Shown here: piece after piece, positions 32,257 through 38,856 of the stretch
Numbering within the stretch: the first letter of the stretch is position 1
How the letters are laid out: every line of letters starts with the position of its first letter
Assembly (NCBI RefSeq): GCF_016756745.1
Contig: NZ_JAESIH010000064.1
Coordinates: 1 to 64,000 of the forward strand
Direction of reading: 5' to 3'
Source: Aminivibrio sp.
GTDB taxonomy: Bacteria; Synergistota; Synergistia; Synergistales; Aminobacteriaceae
DNA: 64,000 bases
Translations under genes and position numbers: made by a program
The notes under the pieces: model-generated
What the model was told of the DNA's origin: nothing
The model's input: the letters and a program-made list of their open reading frames with translations, nothing else
Database searches by the model: none

Positions 32257-32681
32257 AAGATCCGGGAGACCTTCTCAGGGAAAGGGGAATACGTCCCACG
32301 GAACTCCGGAAAGCCGTGCTTCGCGTTCTTTTCGAAGCCGGAAGTCCCCTTTCGTGGAAAGATACGTTCACCCGCTTCACGGAGAAGCGGGTGAATAAGG
32401 TGTCGCTGTACAGAACCCTGTCGCTGCTCGAGGAGAAGGGGCTGATCCACAAGATCCTCGGCACCGACGGGGCATGGCACTACTGCGCCCACCTCCCCGA
32501 AGGGAACAGATGCCCGGGAAACCACCCCCACTTTCTCTGCCTGGCCTGCGGCCGGATGATCTGCCTGGACGACCAGCCTCTTCCCACGGTATGGGTTCCC
32601 GAAGGATGCGTCGTGGAGGGGAAGCAGCTCCTCGCCTACGGGCGCTGCCCCTCCTGTTCGGTAACGCAGCCGCATGGGTGA
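32253..32681 (+). CDS. Fur-family metal-responsive repressor
   Basis: 142 residues. Winged-helix N-terminus with LRERGIRPTELRKAVLRVL and the recognition region VNKVSLYRTLSLLEEKGLI near residue 48. The C-terminal metal domain has CPGNHPHFLCLACGRMICL and a final CPSC pair, giving two CxxC zinc motifs as in Fur/Zur/PerR proteins. It is likely a zinc- or iron-responsive DNA-binding repressor. ATGA overlap with the MoeA-like gene suggests co-regulation with molybdopterin functions. Its 3' end overlaps the convergent panE gene by 46 bases. Confidence 0.88.
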   Translation: MKDPGDLLRERGIRPTELRKAVLRVLFEAGSPLSWKDTFTRFTEKRVNKVSLYRTLSLLEEKGLIHKILGTDGAWHYCAHLPEGNRCPGNHPHFLCLACGRMICLDDQPLPTVWVPEGCVVEGKQLLAYGRCPSCSVTQPHG

Positions 32682-33601
32682 TCCGCCCTCATCCGCAGGG
32701 CGTCGTACACGCCCCGGGTGAGGTGAACATCTCCTCCGAGACGCTCTCCCTCCTTGACGACAAACCCCAGTAAGGTTTCGATCTCCGTCCGGCGCCCCTT
32801 TTCACAGTCGAGCTGCATGGATGATTTCGTGTCCGGCGGGAAAGCCACTCCCTTGGCAAGGGAAAGCTCCACTATGTCCGGCGGGAGGGATACTCCCTTG
32901 AGCACCGCAAGGGACTGGATCTCCCTCATCATCCCCTCGAGCATGGGCTGGCTGTCCTGCCCCGCGAGAACTTCGCCGAAGGTTCTTCCGAAGAGGGACG
33001 TCACCCCGGCGAAGGGGGCCATGAAGATGAACTTCGTCCAGACGGCCTCGTTCACGTCCTCCACAAGGGCGGCGTCTATTCCCGCCTTCCTGAGCATCTC
33101 CTCCACGGGCAGGAACTGTTTTCTGGCTCCCGACACGGGGCCGAATAAGAGCTTCCTGCTGCCCCCGGTCTGGCGGACAACCCCGGGCCCCTCGATCCGG
33201 GCGGAGATGTAGACGCAGCCGTTGAGCATCCGGCACGGCGGCAGGGCTTCCGACAGCACTTCAGGGCTGGTCACCCCGTTCAGCAGGGGAAGAACCGCCG
33301 TATCCGGCCCTACCAGGGGAACAGCCGTCCGGGCGGCCGCCCGGAGATCGTACCCCTTGACCGCAAAGACCACGAGGTCGGCCGTCCCTATTTCCGCAGG
33401 ATCGTCGGTGGCCAGAAAGGGACGTGCGAAGAACTCCTCGTCCTGGGCCAGCACCTTCAGCCCCTTGTCCTTGATCGCCCGGAGGTGCTCTCCCCTGGCG
33501 AGAAACATCACCTGGTGCTCTTCACCGCCCTCGAATGCCCGGGCCGCCTTGCCGCCGTAATACCCGCCCACGCCGCCGAGCCCGACAAATACAATCTTCA
33601 T
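32636..33601 (-). CDS. panE: 2-dehydropantoate 2-reductase (ketopantoate reductase)
   Basis: 321 residues. N-terminal NADPH-binding GLGGVGGYYGGKAAR at residue 6, then VFAVKGYDLRAAAR near 93 and LLNGV near 115 of the ApbA/PanE family. The C-terminal helical domain begins about 180; Lys/Asn/Glu/Ser catalytic positions are plausible (AVWTKFIFMAPFAGVTSL near 184). It reduces ketopantoate to pantoate in coenzyme A synthesis, although many ApbA-family members act on other 2-keto acids. It follows msrA by 35 bp, and its last 46 bases overlap the convergent fur gene. Confidence 0.88.
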   Translation of the reverse strand: MKIVFVGLGGVGGYYGGKAARAFEGGEEHQVMFLARGEHLRAIKDKGLKVLAQDEEFFARPFLATDDPAEIGTADLVVFAVKGYDLRAAARTAVPLVGPDTAVLPLLNGVTSPEVLSEALPPCRMLNGCVYISARIEGPGVVRQTGGSRKLLFGPVSGARKQFLPVEEMLRKAGIDAALVEDVNEAVWTKFIFMAPFAGVTSLFGRTFGEVLAGQDSQPMLEGMMREIQSLAVLKGVSLPPDIVELSLAKGVAFPPDTKSSMQLDCEKGRRTEIETLLGFVVKEGERLGGDVHLTRGVYDALRMRADHPCGCVTEQEGQRP

Positions 33602-33636
33602 CCTCTTTCTTCCCCTCCCCTTCCTGATGATGCTTC

Positions 33637-34338
33637 CTATCGCACCCTGGTACGGAGTCTTTTCTTCCCCTCCTCCGAAAGGCCGAGCAGGGGAAGAAAC
33701 TTCTCCAGTGTCTCCTTCGATCCCAGTCCCGCAAGAATTCCGTTGACCTTCGCAGCGGAGGGGGAATCCACGAAACCGTCCCGTTCCGGGTACATATCCC
33801 CGTATTCCCTCATGAGGATAAAATCCCTGCGAAGATAGTATTTCTGGTGGTACCCTTCAGCCATGTAAAAACGGGACACGGGCTCCACAGCCGTGAAGAC
33901 CCTGCCGACGGCGGCCTCGATCCTTGCGGCTGACCGTTCCGCTGTTTTCCGCTGCTCTTCGTCCGCCGTAAAAATGACGGACCGGTACTGGACGGACCAT
34001 GGACGGGCCGCAGGATTGTGGCTCTCCCAGAAGACGTCCAGAAGCTGTTCATAGGAGATTTTTTCCGGGTCGTAATCGACCTGGACTGTCTCCGTGTGAT
34101 CTCCGATGTCATCGTAGGTGGGATCCGCCGTCGTTCCCCCGGCATATCCCACCCGGGTGCGCACCACTCCGTCGAGAAGCCCGAACCGGGCATCAGGCCC
34201 CCAGAATCACCCGAGGGCGAAGGCGGCTGTCCGGAGATCCGCGGGAATCTGCCGGTCCAGGGGAGGGATCTCCCCTGCCCAGGCCCGTCCGGCAAAAAAC
34301 ACCGTTGCAGCGGCAAGTACGACTTCAATCATTTTCAT
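33637..34338 (-). CDS. msrA: Secreted peptide methionine-S-sulfoxide reductase, selenoprotein (Sec44)
   Basis: 233 residues if the in-frame TGA at 34207-34209 is read as selenocysteine. The start is ATG 34338 (GGAGGTGG site). A signal peptide (MIEVVLAAATVFFA, cleavage after RAWA) precedes the catalytic motif AFALG-U-FWGPDARF. The Sec sits exactly where MsrA has its catalytic Cys (GCFWG). Downstream features are normal MsrA: VRTRVGYAGGTT, HTETVQVDYDP, WESHNP, EGYHQKYYL. The protein has no Cys at all, so Sec44 would be its only redox residue. A standard gene caller would start at the GTG at 34167, after the catalytic residue. It probably repairs oxidised Met in the periplasm. Confidence 0.88.
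34176..34209 (-). promoter_or_regulatory. Putative Sec codon plus bacterial SECIS hairpin in msrA
   Basis: UGA followed by a hairpin GAUGCCCG-GUU-CGGGCUUC. The apical loop begins 20 bases after the UGA, inside the 16-37 base range of bacterial SECIS elements, and the loop starts with G. Confidence 0.65.
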
Positions 34339-34411
34339 TCTCTCCACCTCCCGAAAAATTTCCTTGTCATTATTATTTTACACTACAGTCATCTTTCTTT
34401 CCCGGACGGAT

Positions 34412-34575
34412 CCTAAATCCGCAGGTTTTTCAGGCAGAGGGAGTGTCGCCGGGCACAGCGCCCGGGCCGAGAAACCGACACGGATGTCGGTTTCAGGTGC
34501 AGTTGTCAAGGACGACAATCTGCACCGGCGGCCCAAGCGAGCACCGGTGACACTCCCGCTGCCTGCGGATTTAGG
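34412..34575 (+). mobile_element. MITE-like hairpin repeat, copy E, with 5-bp target duplication
   Basis: 164 bp with terminal inverted repeats CCTAAATCCGCAGG...CCTGCGGATTTAGG. Internal stems: GCCGGGC/GCCCGGGC, GAAACCGACA/TGTCGGTTTC (perfect) and GGTGCAG..TTGTC/GACAA..CTGCACC. It is flanked by the direct repeat CGGAT (34407-34411 and 34576-34580), evidence of transposition. No coding capacity. It lies between msrA and the EFR1 gene and is about 98% identical to copy F. Confidence 0.9.
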
Positions 34576-34649
34576 CGGATTATGTCCGACGGGCTTCCCT
34601 GCTGTACAATAAAATGAAAGGCCCAACCGAAGGAGGCGCTTCATCGGTC

Positions 34650-35432
34650 ATGAAGGAATCGTCAGTGGACTTCTACTTTTTCAGCGGAACGGGAAACACC
34701 CTGCTTGCGGCCCGGGCCGTGGCCGGAAGGCTCAGGGAAGGAGGGAAAAGGGTCCGGCTCCGCCGTATGGAAAAGGGGTTCGTTCCCTTCCAGGATGACG
34801 GCACCGCCCTCGGAATCGCCGTCACCGTGGCCATGTTTTCCACGTACCCCTTCGCTTGGGAATTCCTCGAGAAGCTCCCCGACGGCGGGGGCCGGGGCGC
34901 GTTCCTTGTCTCGACCATGGGACAAACGTCCGGCGGACTCCGCCCCGCAATGAAAAAACTCTTTACCTCGAAACACTACACCCCCCTGGGGGCACGGGAA
35001 TTCGTCATGCCGTCAAACTACAACAACACGACCATCCCCGTTGCCGCAAACAGGGAAAAAATCGAAACGATGGAGAGGGACGCCGCCCTGTTTGCGGAAT
35101 CTCTCCTGGAGGGAAGAGCCGTCTGGGAGGGGGGCAATATCCTCTCTCCCCTGTTCTACCGACTTTCCCGCAGGCAGTGGCCATGGAGGCTCATGAGGAA
35201 AAAGTATCCCCTCACCGTGGACAGGGGAAAGTGCATCAAGTGCGGGAAGTGCGCCAGGCTCTGCCCGGCAAAAAACATCCGCATGGCGGAGTACCCGGAA
35301 TTCCTGGACCACTGCGTCTCCTGCCAGCGGTGCGTGGCTTTCTGTCCCCCGATGGCCATAGGCGTGCAGGGCAAAAACTACCGGCAGTACCGTTCGGTGG
35401 AGTACGGCGATCTTGTCTCGGAGAATCTTTGA
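34650..35432 (+). CDS. EFR1-type ferredoxin (flavodoxin-like plus 2x[4Fe-4S])
   Basis: 260 residues from ATG 34650 (GAAGGAGG about 13 bases upstream); an earlier ATG at 34614 would be nearly leaderless relative to the TACAAT -10 box. The N-terminal flavodoxin-like domain starts YFFSGTGNTLLAARAVA and binds FMN. The C-terminal dicluster ferredoxin has CIKCGKCARLCPAKN near residue 195 and CVSCQRCVAFCPP near 223. EFR1 proteins are cytosolic low-potential electron carriers. The gene is 15 bp upstream of a Cys-Sec protein and probably supplies it with electrons. Confidence 0.88.
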   Translation: MKESSVDFYFFSGTGNTLLAARAVAGRLREGGKRVRLRRMEKGFVPFQDDGTALGIAVTVAMFSTYPFAWEFLEKLPDGGGRGAFLVSTMGQTSGGLRPAMKKLFTSKHYTPLGAREFVMPSNYNNTTIPVAANREKIETMERDAALFAESLLEGRAVWEGGNILSPLFYRLSRRQWPWRLMRKKYPLTVDRGKCIKCGKCARLCPAKNIRMAEYPEFLDHCVSCQRCVAFCPPMAIGVQGKNYRQYRSVEYGDLVSENL

Positions 35433-35447
35433 AAAGGAGGGGACGGA

Positions 35448-35774
35448 GTGACCAGGAGAAAACTCAAGCTCTACATGGAAAAACCCATGGGGTCGGTCTG
35501 CTGAAGCAACTTCCTGTACGGGGAGGAGGAAATGAAATCCTTTCCGCAGGCGGCCGCCCGTGAGGCGGCAGGGGCTCTTCTGGTGAAGATACGGGAGCGA
35601 TACGGGGAGTCCATGGAAGTCAACATCTACGATCCCCGCTGCTGTTTCTGGTTTTTCGACCTCATCCGGTTCAACATCCGGGCGGAACCCACGTGGATCC
35701 TCGACGGGAAGCTTCTCTGGAGGGGGATCCCCTCCTGGGACGAGCTCCGGGAAAAAATTGACGGGTCCCGTTAA
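35448..35774 (+). CDS. Small Cys-Sec redox selenoprotein (C18-U19)
   Basis: 108 residues if the in-frame TGA at 35502-35504 is selenocysteine. Start GTG 35448 follows AAAAGGAGG by eight bases. The redox motif is PMGSVC-U-SNFLYGEE; a second Cys pair, DPRCCFWFF, lies near residue 65. The C-terminal part (RAEPTWILDGKLLWRGIPSW) looks thioredoxin-fold-like. A caller that stops at TGA would keep only 80 residues from ATG 35532, losing the motif; that internal ATG does have a GGAGG close by. The family was not recognised. The 15-bp distance to an EFR1 ferredoxin suggests a two-component redox pair. Confidence 0.82.
35502..35526 (+). promoter_or_regulatory. Putative Sec codon plus SECIS-like hairpin
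   Basis: UGA AGCAA, then a CUUCC/GGAGG stem with loop UGUACGG. The loop begins about 10 bases after UGA, closer than in E. coli, so the element is less certain than the one in msrA. Confidence 0.45.
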
Positions 35775-35789
35775 GGGACCCGTTTTTTT
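35763..35789 (+). terminator. Rho-independent terminator after the Cys-Sec gene
   Basis: GGGTCCC GTTAA GGGACCC followed by G and seven T residues; the stop codon is in the loop. Confidence 0.9.
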
Positions 35790-35809
35790 CCGTATCAGGG
35801 GATTTCTCC

Positions 35810-36196
35810 TCAGGGCAAGACCCTGCACTCCCCGCAGAGCTCCTTCCATTCCCCGTTTTCGTCCCGGATCTCGGCCCTGGCCTCGTCGCCCTTGATCCAC
35901 CAGAGCAGTTCGCCGTCGTCGGTGTACCGGGCGCCCGAGCCCGAGATCACCTGGGGCAGGGTGTACTCCCGGCCGTCGGGGAAAAGAATCTTCACGAACC
36001 GGAGGCTCTCGTCGGACAGACTGTAGTACCGCGCCACCAACCGGTCTCCGTTTGCGCAGACATAGGTGACCGGCTCCCCGCCGGTGACCGTTATGGGCTG
36101 GTTCCCTGAGGCCGGCCCGGACAGCGCACAAACAACGAACAATAGGACGCACAGGATCCCCCTTACGGCTTTCACGATACTCTTCCTCCTCTGCAT
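35810..36196 (-). CDS. MliC-family lysozyme-inhibitor-like protein
   Basis: 128 residues with a signal peptide (VKAVRGILCVLLFVVCALSG). The mature C-terminal domain matches the MliC/PliC pattern: VTYVCANGDRLVARYYS, then DGREYTLPQVISGSGARYT and LLWWIKGDEARAEI. The conserved SGSGARY and the Trp-Lys-Gly loop are the lysozyme-binding parts in known inhibitors. The Cys near the start of the core could pair with the CGEC at the C-terminus. A Cys at 16 or 23 might allow lipidation, but no perfect lipobox is present. Expected in the periplasm or outer membrane; suggests exposure to host or predator lysozymes. Confidence 0.85.
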   Translation of the reverse strand: MQRRKSIVKAVRGILCVLLFVVCALSGPASGNQPITVTGGEPVTYVCANGDRLVARYYSLSDESLRFVKILFPDGREYTLPQVISGSGARYTDDGELLWWIKGDEARAEIRDENGEWKELCGECRVLP

Positions 36197-36216
36197 TCTT
36201 CCCTTTTCTTTCCGGG

Positions 36217-36381
36217 CCTAAATCCGCAGGTTTTTCAGGCAGAGGGAGTGTCGCCGGGCACAGCGCCCGGGCCGAGAAACCGACACGGATGTCGGTTTCA
36301 GGTGCAGTTGTCAAGGACGACAATCTGCACCGGCGGCCCAAGTGAGCACTGGTGACACTCCCCGCTGCCTGCGGATTTAGG
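36217..36381 (+). mobile_element. MITE-like hairpin repeat, copy F, with 5-bp target duplication
   Basis: 165 bp, nearly identical to copy E (three differences: two transitions and one extra C). Flanked by the direct repeat CCGGG (36212-36216 and 36382-36386). Same internal stems. It lies between the MliC gene and the molbindin gene. Confidence 0.9.
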
Positions 36382-36487
36382 CCGGGATTATTCCGTTGCA
36401 AAAAATCATATCATCGTCATAATGAAAGGGGAAGATGCCGGTTCATCCCTACATCCGGCACCGACACGAAAAAGGAGGGTGAAAAGA

Positions 36488-36697
36488 ATGAAGCTGAGCG
36501 CCCGGAACCAGATACGGGGTACGGTTACCGCAGTGAAGGAAGGGACCGTGGAGGCCCAGGTGACCATCGATATCGGCGGAGGACAGACCATGGTGTCGGT
36601 GATCACCATGGACTCCCTCGTCAATCTTGGAATCAAGGCCGGATCGCAGGTCTACGCAGTAGTCAAGGCAGACAGCGTCATGCTGGCCGTGGACTGA
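36488..36697 (+). CDS. mop: Molbindin (Mop/TOBE-domain molybdate-binding protein)
   Basis: 69 residues from ATG 36488 (AAAGGAGGG site). The whole protein is one Mop domain: MKLSARNQIRGTVTAVKEG, VEAQVTIDIGGGQTMVSVIT and KAGSQVYAVVKADSVMLAVD. Such proteins form hexamers that store molybdate or tungstate in the cytosol. This fits the Mo-dependent aldehyde oxidoreductase cluster 2 kb further on and the MoeA-like gene upstream. It is followed by a strong terminator. Confidence 0.93.
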   Translation: MKLSARNQIRGTVTAVKEGTVEAQVTIDIGGGQTMVSVITMDSLVNLGIKAGSQVYAVVKADSVMLAVD

Positions 36698-36730
36698 TCC
36701 ATACCGGGAAATTCCGCGTGAAATCACGGG

Positions 36731-36767
36731 GACCGTCATCGTCGCCGATGGTCGGTCTCTTTTTTTA
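36731..36767 (+). terminator. Rho-independent terminator after molbindin
   Basis: GACCGTCATCG/CGATGGTCGGTC hairpin followed by CTCTTTTTTTA. Confidence 0.88.
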
Positions 36768-37143
36768 TGTGGAAAGGCGGAATAGCGGTGACCGGGACGT
36801 GATAGAGGAAACCCTCCCCGCGGAACAGGTCGTGGGCAAAAGGATATCCCACGACCTCATTCTCATCGGCCCGGAGACGGGCTTCAAGGCCGCCCGGACT
36901 AACGGCATAGGGATTCCGTCGCTGCTGCGCGGCCATCCGGCCTTTCCGCCCGGCGGCGCCTGCCGCATCTGTCCTATGGAGGTTGCCCCCGGTCTGCTCG
37001 AAGTCCGGCCGAAGGCGCCCCCCGCCATCCGTCCCGTCAGCGGTGAGGCCTGCCCGTCGTACCACCGCCCCGTCTGCCGGGGATACCGGGTGTTACTGAA
37101 TCCTATTTCAGGGAACTCAGGGGCGTCAGGGACAAGTAAGTAA
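36750..37143 (+). pseudogene. Possible decayed MoeA-like gene fragment
   Basis: Open frame to TAA 37143 without a good start. One segment, EQVVGKRISHDLILIGPETGFKA, resembles the MoeA-like protein at 31234 (VESALGMALSHDMTQIDVKTGYKG) and then diverges into proline-rich sequence. It may be a short remnant of a molybdopterin-binding gene beside molbindin. The antisense frames overlapping it look worse. Could equally be non-coding. Confidence 0.3.
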
Positions 37144-37165
37144 ACGGTCATATCACCCCGGCAGA

Positions 37166-37207
37166 AGAGGGCGGTCCGGCATACTTGCCTGACCGCCCTC
37201 TTTCGTT
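37166..37207. terminator. Terminator-like hairpin between convergent transcripts
   Basis: AGAGGGCGGTC/GACCGCCCTCT, 11 bp perfect, 14-base loop, followed on the plus strand by TTCGTTT. Confidence 0.65.
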
Positions 37208-37221
37208 TCCGCGCGGTGCCC

Positions 37222-38487
37222 TTATTTCACCAGGGTCTCGATAAACTGGCCGAGGTAGCCGGCAAGGATGACCGAGCCGATGGTGACTGTTGTGAATCCG
37301 CCCACGAGCATCTTGGGGAGAAGGTGGCTCATGCAGTATTCTTTCTCTTTCGAGTCCGCGCAGCCCGCCGTGGTGACCTCGTCGGTGATGATGAAGGTTG
37401 CCGGGAAGCCGAAGAGGCAGGTGACGGCGATGGCCGTCGCCATGGGCCACGAGTAGCCAAGGAGCTTCGAGGTGAAGAAGGTGGAAATGACGATTCCGAC
37501 GATGGCGACGCCGAAGCAGACCACCAGCGGGTAGACCAGGGAACGCACAAGTTCCGGAGTGGCCTGGGGAAGGCTGACCCAGATGAAGATAAGGCAGAAA
37601 AACATGGCGTAGCCCATGGCGTTGGCCTTGTCCAGGACCTTGTGCTCCAGGAAGCCGGTTTCATAGAACACGATGCCCATGATCAGGGCCATGACGAACT
37701 TATGGAGCTGGAGGTAAGGGAGCCCGGCGCTGATGACCATGGCGTTGTAGTGCTGGGCCGCGAGGAGGGCCACCCATCCGACAATGGCCGTCTTGGCGAG
37801 AAGAACGAAGGGGGTCTGTATGGGCTTGGGGAACGCCGGGAAAAGCCGGATGCTCGGTATCTCGGGGTCGCTCTTGGAAGCGCTCCCCGTTTTGACTTCC
37901 CGGGCTTCGCCGCTGCGGAACCCGGCGAGGAGGCGTTTTGTCTCCGACTTCAGACAGAGAGATGCGATGGGAAGACCGACGAAATTCTGGAGCACCAGCA
38001 GAAGGGTGGCGAACACGGCAAGGTGCTCGAAGCCCACTTTCTTCGCGGCCTCCGACACGATGATGGTAGCCACGATGCCGCCTGAAATGGGGCCGGCCGC
38101 GGTGAGGGCCATTTCACGGCCGAGGATGGGGCCGGCGATGAAGAAGAGACCTATCGAAAGGGCCACGAGGCCGACAAAGGCTATGATGACCGTCTTCCAC
38201 TCCTGCCTGATGTCCTTCAGCTTCATGAGCGTGCCCATGTGGACCAGAATGACGGGAAGACTTACCGCAGCGAAGGTCATTGTTCCGGTGGTCTGGAAGA
38301 TGGTCTTGGGGAAACCGTACCAGAACCCGAAAAGGAAGACGAAGCCGGTGACAAAAATCATGGAGAAGACAGCTTTTGTCTTGAAGGACACGATATCGCC
38401 GATGGCGTAGCATATCATGACGAGCATCAGCAAGCCCGTCGCCACATCGGCGGCATTGGTCAAACCTAAATGTTCGAAAAAGTTCAT
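37222..38487 (-). CDS. Multi-pass inner-membrane transporter, substrate unknown
   Basis: 421 residues from ATG 38487 (AGGAGG site). About 11 hydrophobic helices in two halves separated by a charged cytoplasmic loop (about 200-225, KSETKRLLAGFRSGEAREVK). Glycine-rich re-entrant-like segments, TAAGPISGGIVATIIVSEA near 136 and VTCLFGFPATFIITDEVTTA near 360, are arranged like the paired hairpins of GltS-type sodium symporters. The exact family was not recognised. It is probably a secondary transporter for an organic acid or amino acid. It is preceded by a long leader ending in a terminator hairpin. Confidence 0.6.
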   Translation of the reverse strand: MNFFEHLGLTNAADVATGLLMLVMICYAIGDIVSFKTKAVFSMIFVTGFVFLFGFWYGFPKTIFQTTGTMTFAAVSLPVILVHMGTLMKLKDIRQEWKTVIIAFVGLVALSIGLFFIAGPILGREMALTAAGPISGGIVATIIVSEAAKKVGFEHLAVFATLLLVLQNFVGLPIASLCLKSETKRLLAGFRSGEAREVKTGSASKSDPEIPSIRLFPAFPKPIQTPFVLLAKTAIVGWVALLAAQHYNAMVISAGLPYLQLHKFVMALIMGIVFYETGFLEHKVLDKANAMGYAMFFCLIFIWVSLPQATPELVRSLVYPLVVCFGVAIVGIVISTFFTSKLLGYSWPMATAIAVTCLFGFPATFIITDEVTTAGCADSKEKEYCMSHLLPKMLVGGFTTVTIGSVILAGYLGQFIETLVK

Positions 38488-38523
38488 TCTCTCCCTCCTG
38501 TTTCTCAAAAAAAGGTCGTCGCG

Positions 38524-38573
38524 AAAAAAGCACTCCGCTTCTCCGGGCGCTTCCGGAGAATTCCCGCCCGTGC
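38524..38573 (-). terminator. Attenuator-like terminator in the transporter leader
   Basis: On the minus strand GCAC...TTCTCCGG/CCGGAGAA...GTGC closes directly before six T residues, ending only 37 bases before the transporter ATG. It could attenuate the transporter, or simply terminate the upstream cluster. Confidence 0.6.
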
Positions 38574-38856
38574 AAGCCTCTTATACCTGGACCACCTCCA
38601 TGGGCTTCAGAGTATTCTCCAGCCCGCCGTTCCGGTTCGACCGATCCATGTCCCCTGGCCTCATCCGGGTGGAAACGGTCATCCCCCCATACGGCGCCTC
38701 TCCTCCTCTCCCGTCAGGTTCAACTGCAGAATCGAAAATGCAAAAACAACGACGAGCAATTCTATCACAGTTCACCCTTTCGGGGGAATCTCGAGATTCC
38801 CCATGGGGAGATCCGGGGCGGAGACCGACGGAACAGGAAACGGGCGGCCTGAACGT
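38574..38856 (-). other. Non-coding leader/intergenic region
   Basis: Between the CoA-ligase stop and the transporter attenuator. It contains a perfect 20-bp palindrome centred on TCGA (GGGGAATC/GATTCCCC, 38785-38806) and a TAGAAT -10-like box near 38755. No known riboswitch class was recognised. A 64-codon frame here has no support. Confidence 0.4.

Noticed and set aside
34412-36381. Copies E and F as ends of a composite transposon carrying EFR1, the Cys-Sec gene and MliC
   Set aside because: Each copy has its own matching 5-bp flanks (CGGAT and CCGGG), and the outer flanks do not match each other, so they are independent insertions.
37222-38487. Naming the transporter GltS
   Set aside because: Topology is GltS-like but the diagnostic sequence was not recognised, so no symbol was assigned.
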